From CAZVNZ01 sp964628515 (GTDB lineage: Bacteria > Bacillota > Clostridia > Christensenellales > Christensenellaceae): 64,000 nucleotides of DNA. A model generated the notes under the pieces. That model had not been told where the DNA came from. It saw nothing but the letters and a program-made list of their open reading frames with translations, and searched no databases. The position numbers and the translations under genes were made by a program. The stretch covers positions 141,513 through 205,512 of the forward strand of contig CAZVNZ010000001.1 of assembly GCA_964628515.1 (NCBI GenBank), in the 5' to 3' direction. Below are positions 8,246 through 16,511 of this stretch, piece by piece; position 1 is the stretch's first letter, and the number at the start of each line of letters is the position of its first letter.

Positions 8246-9955
8246 ATGAAAACAAAAGAATTTACAGGCATGGGGGTAAGCCCCGGTGTGTGTATTGCAA
8301 AAGCAAAAATTTATACTCCCCAAGCAATAGATTTTTCGGATTATATTAAACAAGAAAATAAGCAGGAGCTTAGTGCTTTTAGAAATGCGCTAAGTCTTGT
8401 GCTAAAAGCTACGGTAAAGTTAGAAGAACTTACAAAAAAGCAAATGGGAGAGAAGGAAGCCCAAATATTTTTTGCTCATCGTATGATTTTAGAAGATGAA
8501 GAGTTTATACAACCCATAGAGGACGGAATATTAGAAGGAAAGGATGCTCCAACAGCGGTGGAAGAGGTTTCCTTAGCCGTTGCCTCCGTATTTGAAAATA
8601 TGCAGGACGAGTATATGCAGGCACGAGGCGGAGATATTTTAGACATAAAAAAAAGATTGCAACTTGCCTTACTGGGTAAAAGTGATAGCAGTATATCTGC
8701 ATTAGAAGCGTCTTGCGTAATTGTTGCAAAGGATTTAACCCCTTCGGACACCGCAAATATGGACAAAAAAAATATTGTGGGCATAATTACTTTAAAGGGT
8801 AGCCAAACATCGCACACGGCAATTATGGCAAATGCCTTAGGCATACCTGCACTTTTAGGGGTACAAGGAATTTTAGAGGAGGTTTGCGAGGGGGACACTA
8901 TTGCGCTAAACGCCAATGAAGGTTGGTGCATAATAAACCCAAGCCCTTTAAAAATACAAGAATTAGAATTACTTATTGCCCAAGAAAACGAATATAAAAA
9001 CGCTTTAGAAGAATGGAAAACAAAACCCACACTTTTAAAGGACGGGAGCAAAGTAATACTGGGCGCAAATATAGGTACGCCTTTAGAAGCGGACTTAGCT
9101 TTTGAGGGGGGAGGAGAAAATATCGGGCTTTTTAGGTCGGAGTTTTTATATATGGAAGGTAGCACTCTACCCTCGGAGGATAAGCAGTATACCGCATACA
9201 GCCGGGCATTACAGGCAGGAAAGCTTGTAATAATCCGCACTTTAGATGTGGGGGGAGACAAACAGCTAAAATGCCTAAATTTACCTGAGGAGGAAAACCC
9301 GTTTTTGGGATTGCGTGCCATTAGGCTTTGTGCATGCCATAAGGATTTATTTATAACTCAACTGCGTGCCTTGCTTAGAAGCGCAAAAAACGGTAAGTTA
9401 GGAATAATGTTCCCCATGATAAGCTCTTTGGAGGAGTTGCTTTTTGCAAAGGATTGTTTAAGAGAGGCGCAAACTGCCTTAAAACAAGAGTGCATACCCT
9501 ATGGCGATGCACTTATGGGTATAATGATAGAAATACCTTCGGCAGCTTTAATTGCTGACGAACTTGCAAAGCATTGCGATTTTCTCTCCATAGGCACCAA
9601 CGATTTAATTCAATATACGGTTGCGGTGGACAGAGGCAACAGTAGTGTTGCTCATTTATATTCCAAATACAATGCAGGGGTGCTCCGCTTAATTAAAATG
9701 ACTATTGATGCCGCTCATAAGGCACAAATACCTTGTAAAATGTGTGGCGAAATGGCAGGGGACAGGGAGGCTGTACCCTTACTGATAGGCATGGGCTTGG
9801 ACGAATTTTCCATGAGCACCCAACTTATTTTAGGGGTGCGCAAACAAGTTGCAGGCTTAAATAGAGCAGATTGCGTAAAACTTGCGGATAAAGTGCTAAA
9901 ACTTACTTTGACAGAAGATATTAAAAAAGCATTGGCAACGTTTAATACCAATTAA
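8246..9955 (+). CDS. ptsI: Phosphoenolpyruvate-protein phosphotransferase, PTS enzyme I
   Basis: This protein of about 569 residues transfers phosphate from PEP to HPr. The phosphohistidine motif GSQTSHTAIMANALGIPALLG is near residue 190. The PEP-binding TIM-barrel elements are GLFRSEFLYM, RTLDVGGDK and EIPSAALIAD-SIGTNDLIQY, with the CGEMAGD active-site cysteine toward the C-terminus. The start is ATG 8246, two bases after the HPr stop, with GAGGA at 8235-8239. The length matches the family. It ends the PTS operon, and no clear terminator follows. Confidence 0.95.
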   Translation: MKTKEFTGMGVSPGVCIAKAKIYTPQAIDFSDYIKQENKQELSAFRNALSLVLKATVKLEELTKKQMGEKEAQIFFAHRMILEDEEFIQPIEDGILEGKDAPTAVEEVSLAVASVFENMQDEYMQARGGDILDIKKRLQLALLGKSDSSISALEASCVIVAKDLTPSDTANMDKKNIVGIITLKGSQTSHTAIMANALGIPALLGVQGILEEVCEGDTIALNANEGWCIINPSPLKIQELELLIAQENEYKNALEEWKTKPTLLKDGSKVILGANIGTPLEADLAFEGGGENIGLFRSEFLYMEGSTLPSEDKQYTAYSRALQAGKLVIIRTLDVGGDKQLKCLNLPEEENPFLGLRAIRLCACHKDLFITQLRALLRSAKNGKLGIMFPMISSLEELLFAKDCLREAQTALKQECIPYGDALMGIMIEIPSAALIADELAKHCDFLSIGTNDLIQYTVAVDRGNSSVAHLYSKYNAGVLRLIKMTIDAAHKAQIPCKMCGEMAGDREAVPLLIGMGLDEFSMSTQLILGVRKQVAGLNRADCVKLADKVLKLTLTEDIKKALATFNTN

Positions 9956-10007
9956 GTATTTTCATACAGTAATACTGCACATAACCACACCAAACATAAA
10001 TCCCCTA

Positions 10008-10036
10008 CTGACATGCTAAATTTACTAATGTATAAT
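10008..10036 (+). promoter_or_regulatory. Sigma-A-type promoter for the decayed ATPase gene
   Basis: CTGACA at 10008-10013 and TATAAT at 10031-10036 are separated by 17 bases, with TG just before the -10. It sits about 50 bases before an ATG at 10087 that has CGGAGG upstream (10076-10081). This is a near-consensus housekeeping promoter by eye. Confidence 0.6.
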
Positions 10037-10063
10037 TTAGTAAATCGTAAATTAGTAATTTAC
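10020..10063. promoter_or_regulatory. Two adjacent palindromes overlapping the -10 (possible operator)
   Basis: ATTTACTAA (10020-10028) and TTAGTAAAT (10037-10045) form a perfect 9-bp inverted repeat enclosing the -10 box. Immediately after it, 10047-10063 is a 17-base palindrome (GTAAATTA, central G, TAATTTAC). Repeated TTAGTAA-type half-sites suggest a repressor binding region. No cognate regulator can be assigned. Confidence 0.4.
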
Positions 10064-10086
10064 ACATTAGCAACTCGGAGGGCGTT

Positions 10087-11071
10087 ATGTTTATAGGCAG
10101 AGCACAAGAGCAAAAAAGCTAAACTCAATGTATAAAAGCGGAAAATTTGAATGTGCGGTAATTTATGGGCGCAGACGAGTGGGCAAAACTGCCCTTATTC
10201 GTGAGTTTATTAAAGACAAGGACGCTATTTTCTTTACGGCTATTGAAATGAGAGAGCAGGAAAACCTTGAGAGTTTAAGCAGAAGTATTGCGGATTTTCA
10301 ATTTCAAAATATGGAGCAAATAAACGAGGCACAATCTGTTGAGCAAAACATAAACCGTTGTTTTCTCGAGCCCTCCGCATATTTGTTTGAAGAGCCCACA
10401 AACCTTTTAAAACAAGAAGTGCGAGAACCGGCAAACTATAATGCAATAATAAAAGCTATTGCGCAAGGCAGTTCTAAACTTTCTGAAATTGCATCTAAGA
10501 CAAGACTGGAAACATCGGTGGCAACCGCTTATTTAAAAAATTTAATTTCTCTCGGTATAGTTAAAAAGGAAACTCCCGTAAATATAAAGCAAGGGAAAAA
10601 ACGATTTACTCCATACAGGATTCCGTGTTTCGCTTTTGGTATAAATTTATACCCGATAACTTAGCGCTAATACAAAATGGGCTTGCAGACCGTGCCTACG
10701 CCAAAATAGAAGAAGAATTACCGGCATTTATGGGGAAAAATTTTGAAGCCGTTTGCATGCAATATATGTGGCGAGAAAATGCCAAAGAGCGCATCCCAAT
10801 AAGCTTTACGGATATTGGGAGATGGTGGGGCAACGACCCTCTGCTAAAATATCAGTCAAAAATCGATATATTGGCTTACAGCGGATACAAAGCAGGAATT
10901 TTCGGGGAGTGCAAGTGGTTTAACCAACTTATAGGGCAAAATATAGCGGAAAAAATTATTAAAAAAGCATGCACTTTTCTTATGAAACCAAGTTTTACTA
11001 TCTTTTTGCAAAAAAAGGATTTACCGCCGATTGCAAAAAAATTGCATCGGGGTAAAAGGGTGTTAAATTAA
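10087..11071 (+). pseudogene. Decayed AAA-family ATP-binding protein (ATPase plus DUF234-like C-terminus)
   Basis: The frame opening at ATG 10087 reads MFIGRAQEQ and stops after 11 codons. A one-base shift restores a frame from about 10115 with the Walker A region VIYGRRRVGKTALI. That frame lacks most of the ATPase core: the sequence jumps from the first strand region to FLEPSAYLFEEPTNLL, typical of the family's late part. A second shift near 10615-10625 moves to the frame with FRFWYKFIPDN and the nuclease-like C-terminal region (KIDILAYSGYKAGIFGECKWF). A third shift appears near 10965. Three frameshifts plus an internal deletion make it nonfunctional. Intact relatives are about 460-480 residues. 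Confidence 0.85.
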
Positions 11072-11105
11072 TAAGTTTTAATGATATGGTGTGATGATTA
11101 TTGCA

Positions 11106-12917
11106 TCAGTCCGCAACATAATACATATTTTTACCGCACTTTTTAGCTTCGTATAAGGCGGAATCCGATTTTTCAAACAGGTGTAAATAATCCTCGCCGT
11201 CTTTTGGATAAAAGGCAATGCCCACGCTTACCGAAACGCTTAGTACAATATCGTCTTGGGTATAGCTTTTTTGCAGTTTGTCTATTATGCTTTCAACCTT
11301 TTTAATTACAAATTCTTTATTTGGAATATCTCGTACAAAGCAGATAAACTCGTCTCCGCCAAATCTGCCGATTATGTCTGTGGAGCGAAAACTGCTCTTA
11401 ATTACCTTTGCAAAATCAACTAAAACGGTATCTCCGAATAAATGCCCTAAAGTATCGTTTATCACCTTAAAGTTGTCTAAATCTATGGCGATAAATGCGT
11501 GCAAATTTTGGCTGTGCGAGTTTTGCAATACGTTTTTAATAAGTATTTCCGTGGTTTTTTTGTTAAACAGGTTTGTAAGCGCATCATAATTGGCTTTTTT
11601 ACGTAAATTCTCGTTTTCCTTTTCCTTTGCGTCCACATCTATAATTGTACCCGTCGCCATATAAGGTTTGCCCTTTTTGTTGGTGAGCACGGTGCCGGAA
11701 AAATCGCACCATCTGTAATTACCGGTGGCATCCTTAATTCTGAATTTTTCGTAAGCAACACTTGTGCCTGCTTTTATATTATCAAAAATATTTTTAAAAA
11801 CTTCAATATCATCGGGATGAATAAAGCCGGAATCAATAGCATCTTTGGCGGAGTTAATTGTTGCCATTTTTCTGCCGTACACCTTTTCAAAATTGCATAC
11901 CGAACGTATTTTATTATGTTTGAAATCCCACTCTAAAAGCACGCTACCCGACTGCTCGGAAAGCATTTTTAAGCAATACTCGTTGGTGGACGCCACCTTG
12001 CGCTCTTTGTTTTGCAAAATAATCACAACAGTTAAAAAAATGGCAATGCTTACAAACAAAATACAGGCAAAGAGTGTAACGAGGTCTCTGATGCTAAGCA
12101 CTTGATTATAAATGTTGGAGGAGGAAGCCATTGTTACTATGCTCCAATCGCTTATTCCGGTGGGCTCTATATAGTAGTAGAATTTTTCTTTGGTTTCTTC
12201 GTTGTAAAAAATACCTTCGTTGTCAAGGGCTTTATTGGTATCTGCACTAAAATCAAATACCAAATTGTTAAAAAAGTTATCCCCCGTTTTAATTATTTTG
12301 GAGTTTAACGGAGTTGTTATTATGGTATTTCTCGAATCTATCAGTATGGTGATGCCGGTATCTCCGGCAAAAGCGATGTTAAACAGCTCGTTTATTTTGC
12401 CTACCTCTACCGTGCCGTACAAACCGCCTACCACGTTGTTGTCCTTAATTATGGGCACTGCAAGCATAACCACCGCTTTTTGTGGCTCTGCAATGGCGGA
12501 TGTGGGGCCTACTACAACCTCGTTGCCTTTAAGTACGTTTAAAAAGTGGTCGTATTCAAGCATAGATTTGTTTCTGTTGACACCGTCGCTGGTTTTGTAT
12601 GTGCCGTTTGGAGAAACTAAAGCTATACGCAAATAATGCTTTTGGCGCGCAAGTATTCCTATATATTTGGTGATGGAAGGTTGATCAATATCGCTAAATG
12701 TTGCAATATACTCTGCGGCGGCTCGAAGGGTGGAAAAATGTTCTTTTACGTTGTTGTTTAATATGGCTTTGCTTTGGTGGGTGCTTTCTTTTAGTTGATA
12801 TTCCAGAGTGTTTGAAATCTTATTATCAATTTCCGAGGAAAATGCCTGCCCATAAATAATTAAGAACAAAGTTACTGCTACGGCAAGTATTAGAATAAAG
12901 GTTACTGTCTTCCTCAT
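11106..12917 (-). CDS. Membrane diguanylate cyclase with Cache, PAS and GGDEF domains
   Basis: This 603-residue protein has an N-terminal membrane segment (about 5-25), a large extracytoplasmic Cache-type sensor (about 30-275) and a second membrane segment (about 281-303). A PAS domain (about 320-430) and a C-terminal GGDEF domain (about 435-600) follow. The active-site motif is intact (GRFGGDEF), and an RSTD five residues before it matches the RxxD inhibitory site for product feedback. It should make c-di-GMP in response to an extracellular small ligand. It faces away from the XRE gene and converges on the decayed ATPase. The ribosome binding site GGAG lies about 12 bases from the ATG. Confidence 0.9.
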   Translation of the reverse strand: MRKTVTFILILAVAVTLFLIIYGQAFSSEIDNKISNTLEYQLKESTHQSKAILNNNVKEHFSTLRAAAEYIATFSDIDQPSITKYIGILARQKHYLRIALVSPNGTYKTSDGVNRNKSMLEYDHFLNVLKGNEVVVGPTSAIAEPQKAVVMLAVPIIKDNNVVGGLYGTVEVGKINELFNIAFAGDTGITILIDSRNTIITTPLNSKIIKTGDNFFNNLVFDFSADTNKALDNEGIFYNEETKEKFYYYIEPTGISDWSIVTMASSSNIYNQVLSIRDLVTLFACILFVSIAIFLTVVIILQNKERKVASTNEYCLKMLSEQSGSVLLEWDFKHNKIRSVCNFEKVYGRKMATINSAKDAIDSGFIHPDDIEVFKNIFDNIKAGTSVAYEKFRIKDATGNYRWCDFSGTVLTNKKGKPYMATGTIIDVDAKEKENENLRKKANYDALTNLFNKKTTEILIKNVLQNSHSQNLHAFIAIDLDNFKVINDTLGHLFGDTVLVDFAKVIKSSFRSTDIIGRFGGDEFICFVRDIPNKEFVIKKVESIIDKLQKSYTQDDIVLSVSVSVGIAFYPKDGEDYLHLFEKSDSALYEAKKCGKNMYYVAD

Positions 12918-13122
12918 AAATTAAATTTTCTCCATATAAAACACATCATAATAATTGTATCATAAAAAGGCTAAGTACGCATTACGAAATCAAATTATGA
13001 TGATAGAATAATAATTAATTAATTATATCAGCTGTCGTAGTATTTGTCTACATTATTTTAAATTGCAAATTTATAAATTACTATATGAACAGAGACTAAA
13101 AACTGAAAGGAAGTTTTTAAAT

Positions 13123-13461
13123 ATGATAGGTGAAAGACTTAGAAATTTGCGTGAAGATGCCGATATGAATCAAGAACAGCTTGGGAAAATTTTAAACATA
13201 AGCAAGCACTCAATATCCGCATACGAACGCAATATAAGCGAGCCACCGGACGATATTAAACTCAAAATGGCAAGAATTTTTTCCGTATCCATAGACTACC
13301 TTCTTGGAGCAACAAACAAACTGCAACCAATAGAAGATAAAAGCAGATATCTGCGTGTACCGATGGAGTTTAGCCAAAAAGAAATAGACGAAATTATAAA
13401 ATACATAGAATTTTTACTGTACAAACATAAAATTAAGGCAAAAACAACAAAAAACATTTGA
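13123..13461 (+). CDS. XRE-family HTH transcriptional regulator
   Basis: This 112-residue protein has an N-terminal helix-turn-helix of the Cro/CI type (residues about 4-60), including GERLRNLREDADMNQEQLGK and the recognition region ISKHSISAYERN. It ends with a charged helix. The start is ATG 13123 with GAAAGGAAG upstream; an earlier in-frame codon at 13063 would add 20 residues without a ribosome binding site. The short C-terminus gives no clue to ligand. Its stop codon overlaps the -35 of the rplM promoter. Its target is unknown. Confidence 0.87.
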   Translation: MIGERLRNLREDADMNQEQLGKILNISKHSISAYERNISEPPDDIKLKMARIFSVSIDYLLGATNKLQPIEDKSRYLRVPMEFSQKEIDEIIKYIEFLLYKHKIKAKTTKNI

Positions 13462-13486
13462 CAAAACAGGTGCATTGGAGTAAAAT
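13458..13486 (+). promoter_or_regulatory. Consensus promoter of rplM-rpsI
   Basis: TTGACA (13458-13463), a 17-base spacer and TAAAAT (13481-13486) form a near-perfect sigma-A promoter, about 140 bases before rplM. The -35 overlaps the stop codon of the XRE gene. Having its own strong promoter would let rplM-rpsI be expressed despite the separation from truA. Confidence 0.8.
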
Positions 13487-13490
13487 ATTT

Positions 13491-13612
13491 AATGCACGTA
13501 TATGCACGTATATGCACGTTTAGCCCCGTGTTGTGCAGCACATAGTGTGCGGCGCAGTTTTCATTTAGATTTGGGACATCTGAATTAATAACTGTGAGCA
13601 TTTAATTTTAGG
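13491..13612 (+). promoter_or_regulatory. Candidate L13 autoregulatory leader with 10-base direct repeats
   Basis: Just after the promoter, a 10-base unit (TATGCACGTA) is repeated, with TGCACGT occurring three times in 13493-13519. Further on, a compact hairpin appears: GCACA-TAG-TGTGC, extended by an outer TGTGC/GCGCA pairing, in about 13533-13559. A leader of about 120 bases with a GC-rich stem ahead of rplM resembles the ribosomal-protein leaders known in Firmicutes (an L13 leader family exists). I assign it by position and structure only. Confidence 0.4.
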
Positions 13613-13625
13613 AGGATAAGCCAAA

Positions 13626-14054
13626 ATGAAAACATACATGGCTAAACCGGGTGAGGTTGAGCAAAAGTGGTATGTAATAGACGCAGCAGACCAAATTTTC
13701 GGACGTACCGCAAGCAAGGTTGCAAACATACTTCACGGCAAAAACAAGCCCGAATATACACCTTTTGTTGATGTTGGCGATTATGTAATCGTTATCAATG
13801 CAGAAAAATTAGTATTTACAGGTAAAAAATTAGACCAAAAATTATACTACAGACACTCCGGCTATCCGGGTGGACTTAGAACCACAAAATATAAAGACCT
13901 TATGGAAACAAAGCCGGAATTTGCGTTTTACGAAGCTGTAAGAAGAATGCTTCCCAAAAACAAGTTAGGCAGAAAAATGCTTAAAAAGCTTCATGTGTAC
14001 AGAGGTAGCGAGCACGAGCAAGCTGCACAAAAACCCGAAGCTATAACACTGTAA
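13626..14054 (+). CDS. rplM: 50S ribosomal protein L13
   Basis: This 142-residue protein is full length for L13 and has the family signature from WYVIDAADQIFGRTASKVA to the GSEHEQAAQKPE C-terminus. It binds 23S rRNA early in large-subunit assembly. The start ATG 13626 follows GGAGGA at 13612-13617. It is 16 bases from rpsI in the usual rplM-rpsI pair. Confidence 0.97.
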   Translation: MKTYMAKPGEVEQKWYVIDAADQIFGRTASKVANILHGKNKPEYTPFVDVGDYVIVINAEKLVFTGKKLDQKLYYRHSGYPGGLRTTKYKDLMETKPEFAFYEAVRRMLPKNKLGRKMLKKLHVYRGSEHEQAAQKPEAITL

Positions 14055-14070
14055 GGGAGGAATGTAGAAA

Positions 14071-14463
14071 ATGGCAAAAGTACAATTTTTAGGTACAGGA
14101 AGAAGAAAAAAATCTATTGCAAGAGTACGCATTTATGCCGGAAAAGGCGAGATTACCGTTAATAAACGGGATATAGAAGAGTTTTTCGGTTACGAGACTT
14201 TAAAAATGCTTGTACGCTCACCCCTTGTTTTAACAGAAACCATAGGCAACTACGATGTATGCGTTTCCGTTAAAGGCGGTGGTTTTACAGGGCAGGCAGG
14301 CGCTATTCGTCACGGCATTGCAAGAGCATTAATTAAAGCAGAGCCGGAACTTAGAGGCGCACTTAAAAGCGCAGGGTTTTTAACAAGAGACCCACGTATG
14401 AAGGAAAGAAAGAAATACGGTCTAAAAGCCGCAAGAAGAGCTCCACAGTTCTCCAAGAGGTAA
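14071..14463 (+). CDS. rpsI: 30S ribosomal protein S9
   Basis: This 130-residue protein contains the S9 signatures GTGRRKKSIARV and GGGFTGQAGAIRHGIARAL. It ends in the conserved basic tail RRAPQFSKR, which reaches the P-site tRNA. Length and ends match the family. It is co-transcribed with rplM, and the ribosome binding site GGGAGGA lies at 14054-14060. A terminator follows 32 bases after the stop. Confidence 0.97.
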   Translation: MAKVQFLGTGRRKKSIARVRIYAGKGEITVNKRDIEEFFGYETLKMLVRSPLVLTETIGNYDVCVSVKGGGFTGQAGAIRHGIARALIKAEPELRGALKSAGFLTRDPRMKERKKYGLKAARRAPQFSKR

Positions 14464-14494
14464 TAACCGGTTAGGCACAAATTTTAATGTTAAG

Positions 14495-14525
14495 ACGTCC
14501 TTTGGTTTGCTAAAGGGCGTTTTTT
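14495..14525 (+). terminator. Intrinsic terminator of rplM-rpsI
   Basis: ACGTCCTTT (14495-14503) pairs with AAAGGGCGT (14512-14520), with one G-T wobble and an 8-base loop. A run of T follows (14520-14525). This is a classic Rho-independent terminator. Confidence 0.88.
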
Positions 14526-14643
14526 GTTATAACTTAATGATTTTTGCAAGAGTTGTAAAGTAAGCTTTGCAATTAGTAGATTAGGGAGAGGAAGTCAAAA
14601 AAATAAAACCAATTACAGAATATAAAACTTTTAAACAAAAGCA

Positions 14644-14672
14644 TTGCTACTTTCGTTTATGTAACATATAAT
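14644..14672 (+). promoter_or_regulatory. Promoter of the restriction-modification operon
   Basis: TTGCTA (14644-14649) and TATAAT (14667-14672) are separated by exactly 17 bases and lie 28 bases before the methylase ATG. The CGGAG ribosome binding site follows at 14690-14694. Confidence 0.68.
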
Positions 14673-14700
14673 AAATATATTAAAACATACGGAGTTTTTT

Positions 14701-15600
14701 ATGAGTGAAATAGGAATAAAGCCTTTTGTAAAATGGGCAGGCGGGAAAAGCAGGCTATTAGAGGATATTCGCAAAGCCTACCCAACAGAGCTTGGAAAGG
14801 GTGTTAATAAATATGCCGAGCCGTTTGTTGGGGGTGGAGCGGTTTTATTTGATATTCTCTCAAATTACATTTTGGATGCAATATATATTAGTGATGTAAA
14901 CGCAGAGCTAATAAATGCCTATTGTGTAATAAGGGATGATGCGGAAAATCTTATTTATTTGCTTAATAAAATGCAAAACGAATATATTTTAGCGGATGAT
15001 AATAAAAGGAAGGAGTTTTTTTACAAAAGCAGAGAAAGCTATAATCTTATTAAGGCAAGCAAAAGGGATGCAGACAAAATAAAAAAAGCCGCATTGCTTA
15101 TTTTTTTAAACAAGACCTGCTTTAACGGTTTGTACAGAGTAAACAGAAACGGGCAGTATAATGTACCTATGGGAGCATATAAAAACCCGTGTATTTGTGA
15201 TGAGGTAAACTTAAGAAATATTTCGGATGCGCTAAAAAACGTAGAAATTGTATGGGGTGATTACAGGCAATCTAAAGATTTTATAGACGATAAAACCTTT
15301 GTTTATTTTGATCCGCCCTACCGTCCCCTTACTAAAACTGCAAGTTTTACTTCGTACTCGGAGAATTTATTTGACGATAAAGCACAAATTGAGCTTGCGC
15401 AATATGTAGAATATTTAGATATGATTGGCGCAAAGGTTGTGGTTAGCAATTCCGACCCTAAAAACATCAATGAGAAAGATGATTTTTTTGATGATTTATA
15501 TAAAAAACACATAATAAATCGTGTAGAAGCAACTCGAATGATAAACAGCAAAGCAAGTGGCAGAGGGAAAATTAAGGAACTGCTTATAGCTAATTATTAG
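14701..15600 (+). CDS. DNA adenine-N6 methyltransferase, Dam/DpnM type (GATC)
   Basis: This 299-residue alpha-class D12 methylase contains the SAM-binding motif FVKWAGGKSRLL near the N-terminus, the FVGGGAV region and the catalytic DPPY motif (YFDPPYRPL, about residue 204). Relatives methylate the adenine of GATC. The gene is 9 bases upstream of a DpnII-like endonuclease, so it should provide the protecting modification of that system. It is first in the operon, which allows methylation to precede cutting. Confidence 0.93.
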   Translation: MSEIGIKPFVKWAGGKSRLLEDIRKAYPTELGKGVNKYAEPFVGGGAVLFDILSNYILDAIYISDVNAELINAYCVIRDDAENLIYLLNKMQNEYILADDNKRKEFFYKSRESYNLIKASKRDADKIKKAALLIFLNKTCFNGLYRVNRNGQYNVPMGAYKNPCICDEVNLRNISDALKNVEIVWGDYRQSKDFIDDKTFVYFDPPYRPLTKTASFTSYSENLFDDKAQIELAQYVEYLDMIGAKVVVSNSDPKNINEKDDFFDDLYKKHIINRVEATRMINSKASGRGKIKELLIANY

Positions 15601-15609
15601 GGAGAATAT

Positions 15610-16467
15610 ATGAGGGATTTTGAAAAGTGGCTAAGTAAATTTAGGCGTAGCATTTCGGGTTATGATTACTATATTGATTTTAATAAAGTGGTATGCAATG
15701 TTGAAAAATTAAAGATAGAGCTTAACATTTTAAATGCACTTATTGGTGCAAAGGACATAGAAGATCAATTTGAAAAAATAGTTCTAAAATACCCGGAAAC
15801 ATTAAGGTGTATTCCGCTTTTGCTTGCGGTACGCAACAAAGAAATATTTGCACAGGACGAAGAAGGGGCATTTTTATACGATTTTACTGCCTTAAATTAT
15901 TCTGTGGATAAGTATAAATGCTTTATGCATAAGACAGGCTTGTTTGATATGCTACAAAATCACATTGTAAACAATCTTGTAGATTATGCATTAGGTATAG
16001 AGACGGGGCTTGATTCTAACGGAAGAAAGAATCGTGGTGGGCATCAAATGGAACACTTGGTGGAAACCTTTATAAAAAGAGCAGGATTTATTAAAGATAA
16101 TACATATTTTAAAGAGATGACAATAAATAGTATTCAAGAAAAATTTAATATAGATTTATCGGAAATTTCCAACTCAGGAAAGACGGTAAAGCGTTTTGAC
16201 TTCGTTGTAAAGGGTGGTAATGGAGTTTACGGTATAGAAACTAACTTTTATGCAAGTAGTGGTTCTAAGCTTAACGAAACTGCAAGAAGCTACAAGCAAA
16301 TAGCACAGGAATCAAAAAATATTCCCGAATTTACATTTGTTTGGATAACAGACGGAATGGGTTGGCTAGATGCAAGAAAAAATTTGCAAGAAACATTTGA
16401 AACTATGGATACAATTTTTAGCTTAGATGATTTGGAAAACGATATTATGGGGAAATTATTTAAGTAA
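15610..16467 (+). CDS. DpnII/MboI-family type II restriction endonuclease (GATC)
   Basis: This 285-residue protein closely follows R.DpnII. Shared features include the early NILNALIGAKDIE segment, GRKNRGGHQMEHLVE, KRFDFVVKGG and the near-invariant FYASSGSKLNETARSYK stretch, then FVWITDGMGW. The acid residues of KRFDF and the IETNFY strand fit the PD-(D/E)xK nuclease core. It is expected to cut unmethylated GATC sites. The length is normal and no break is seen. It lies between two methylase genes. Confidence 0.93.
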   Translation: MRDFEKWLSKFRRSISGYDYYIDFNKVVCNVEKLKIELNILNALIGAKDIEDQFEKIVLKYPETLRCIPLLLAVRNKEIFAQDEEGAFLYDFTALNYSVDKYKCFMHKTGLFDMLQNHIVNNLVDYALGIETGLDSNGRKNRGGHQMEHLVETFIKRAGFIKDNTYFKEMTINSIQEKFNIDLSEISNSGKTVKRFDFVVKGGNGVYGIETNFYASSGSKLNETARSYKQIAQESKNIPEFTFVWITDGMGWLDARKNLQETFETMDTIFSLDDLENDIMGKLFK

Positions 16468-16511
16468 GCGAGGGGAGAAATGCACAGCAAGCCTGTACGT
16501 AGAATCTTATT

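Noticed and set aside
10087..11071. Separate small genes within the ATPase remnant (178 and 148 codons).
   Set aside because: Both pieces align to successive parts of one ATPase family and lack their own start signals; they are fragments from frameshifts.
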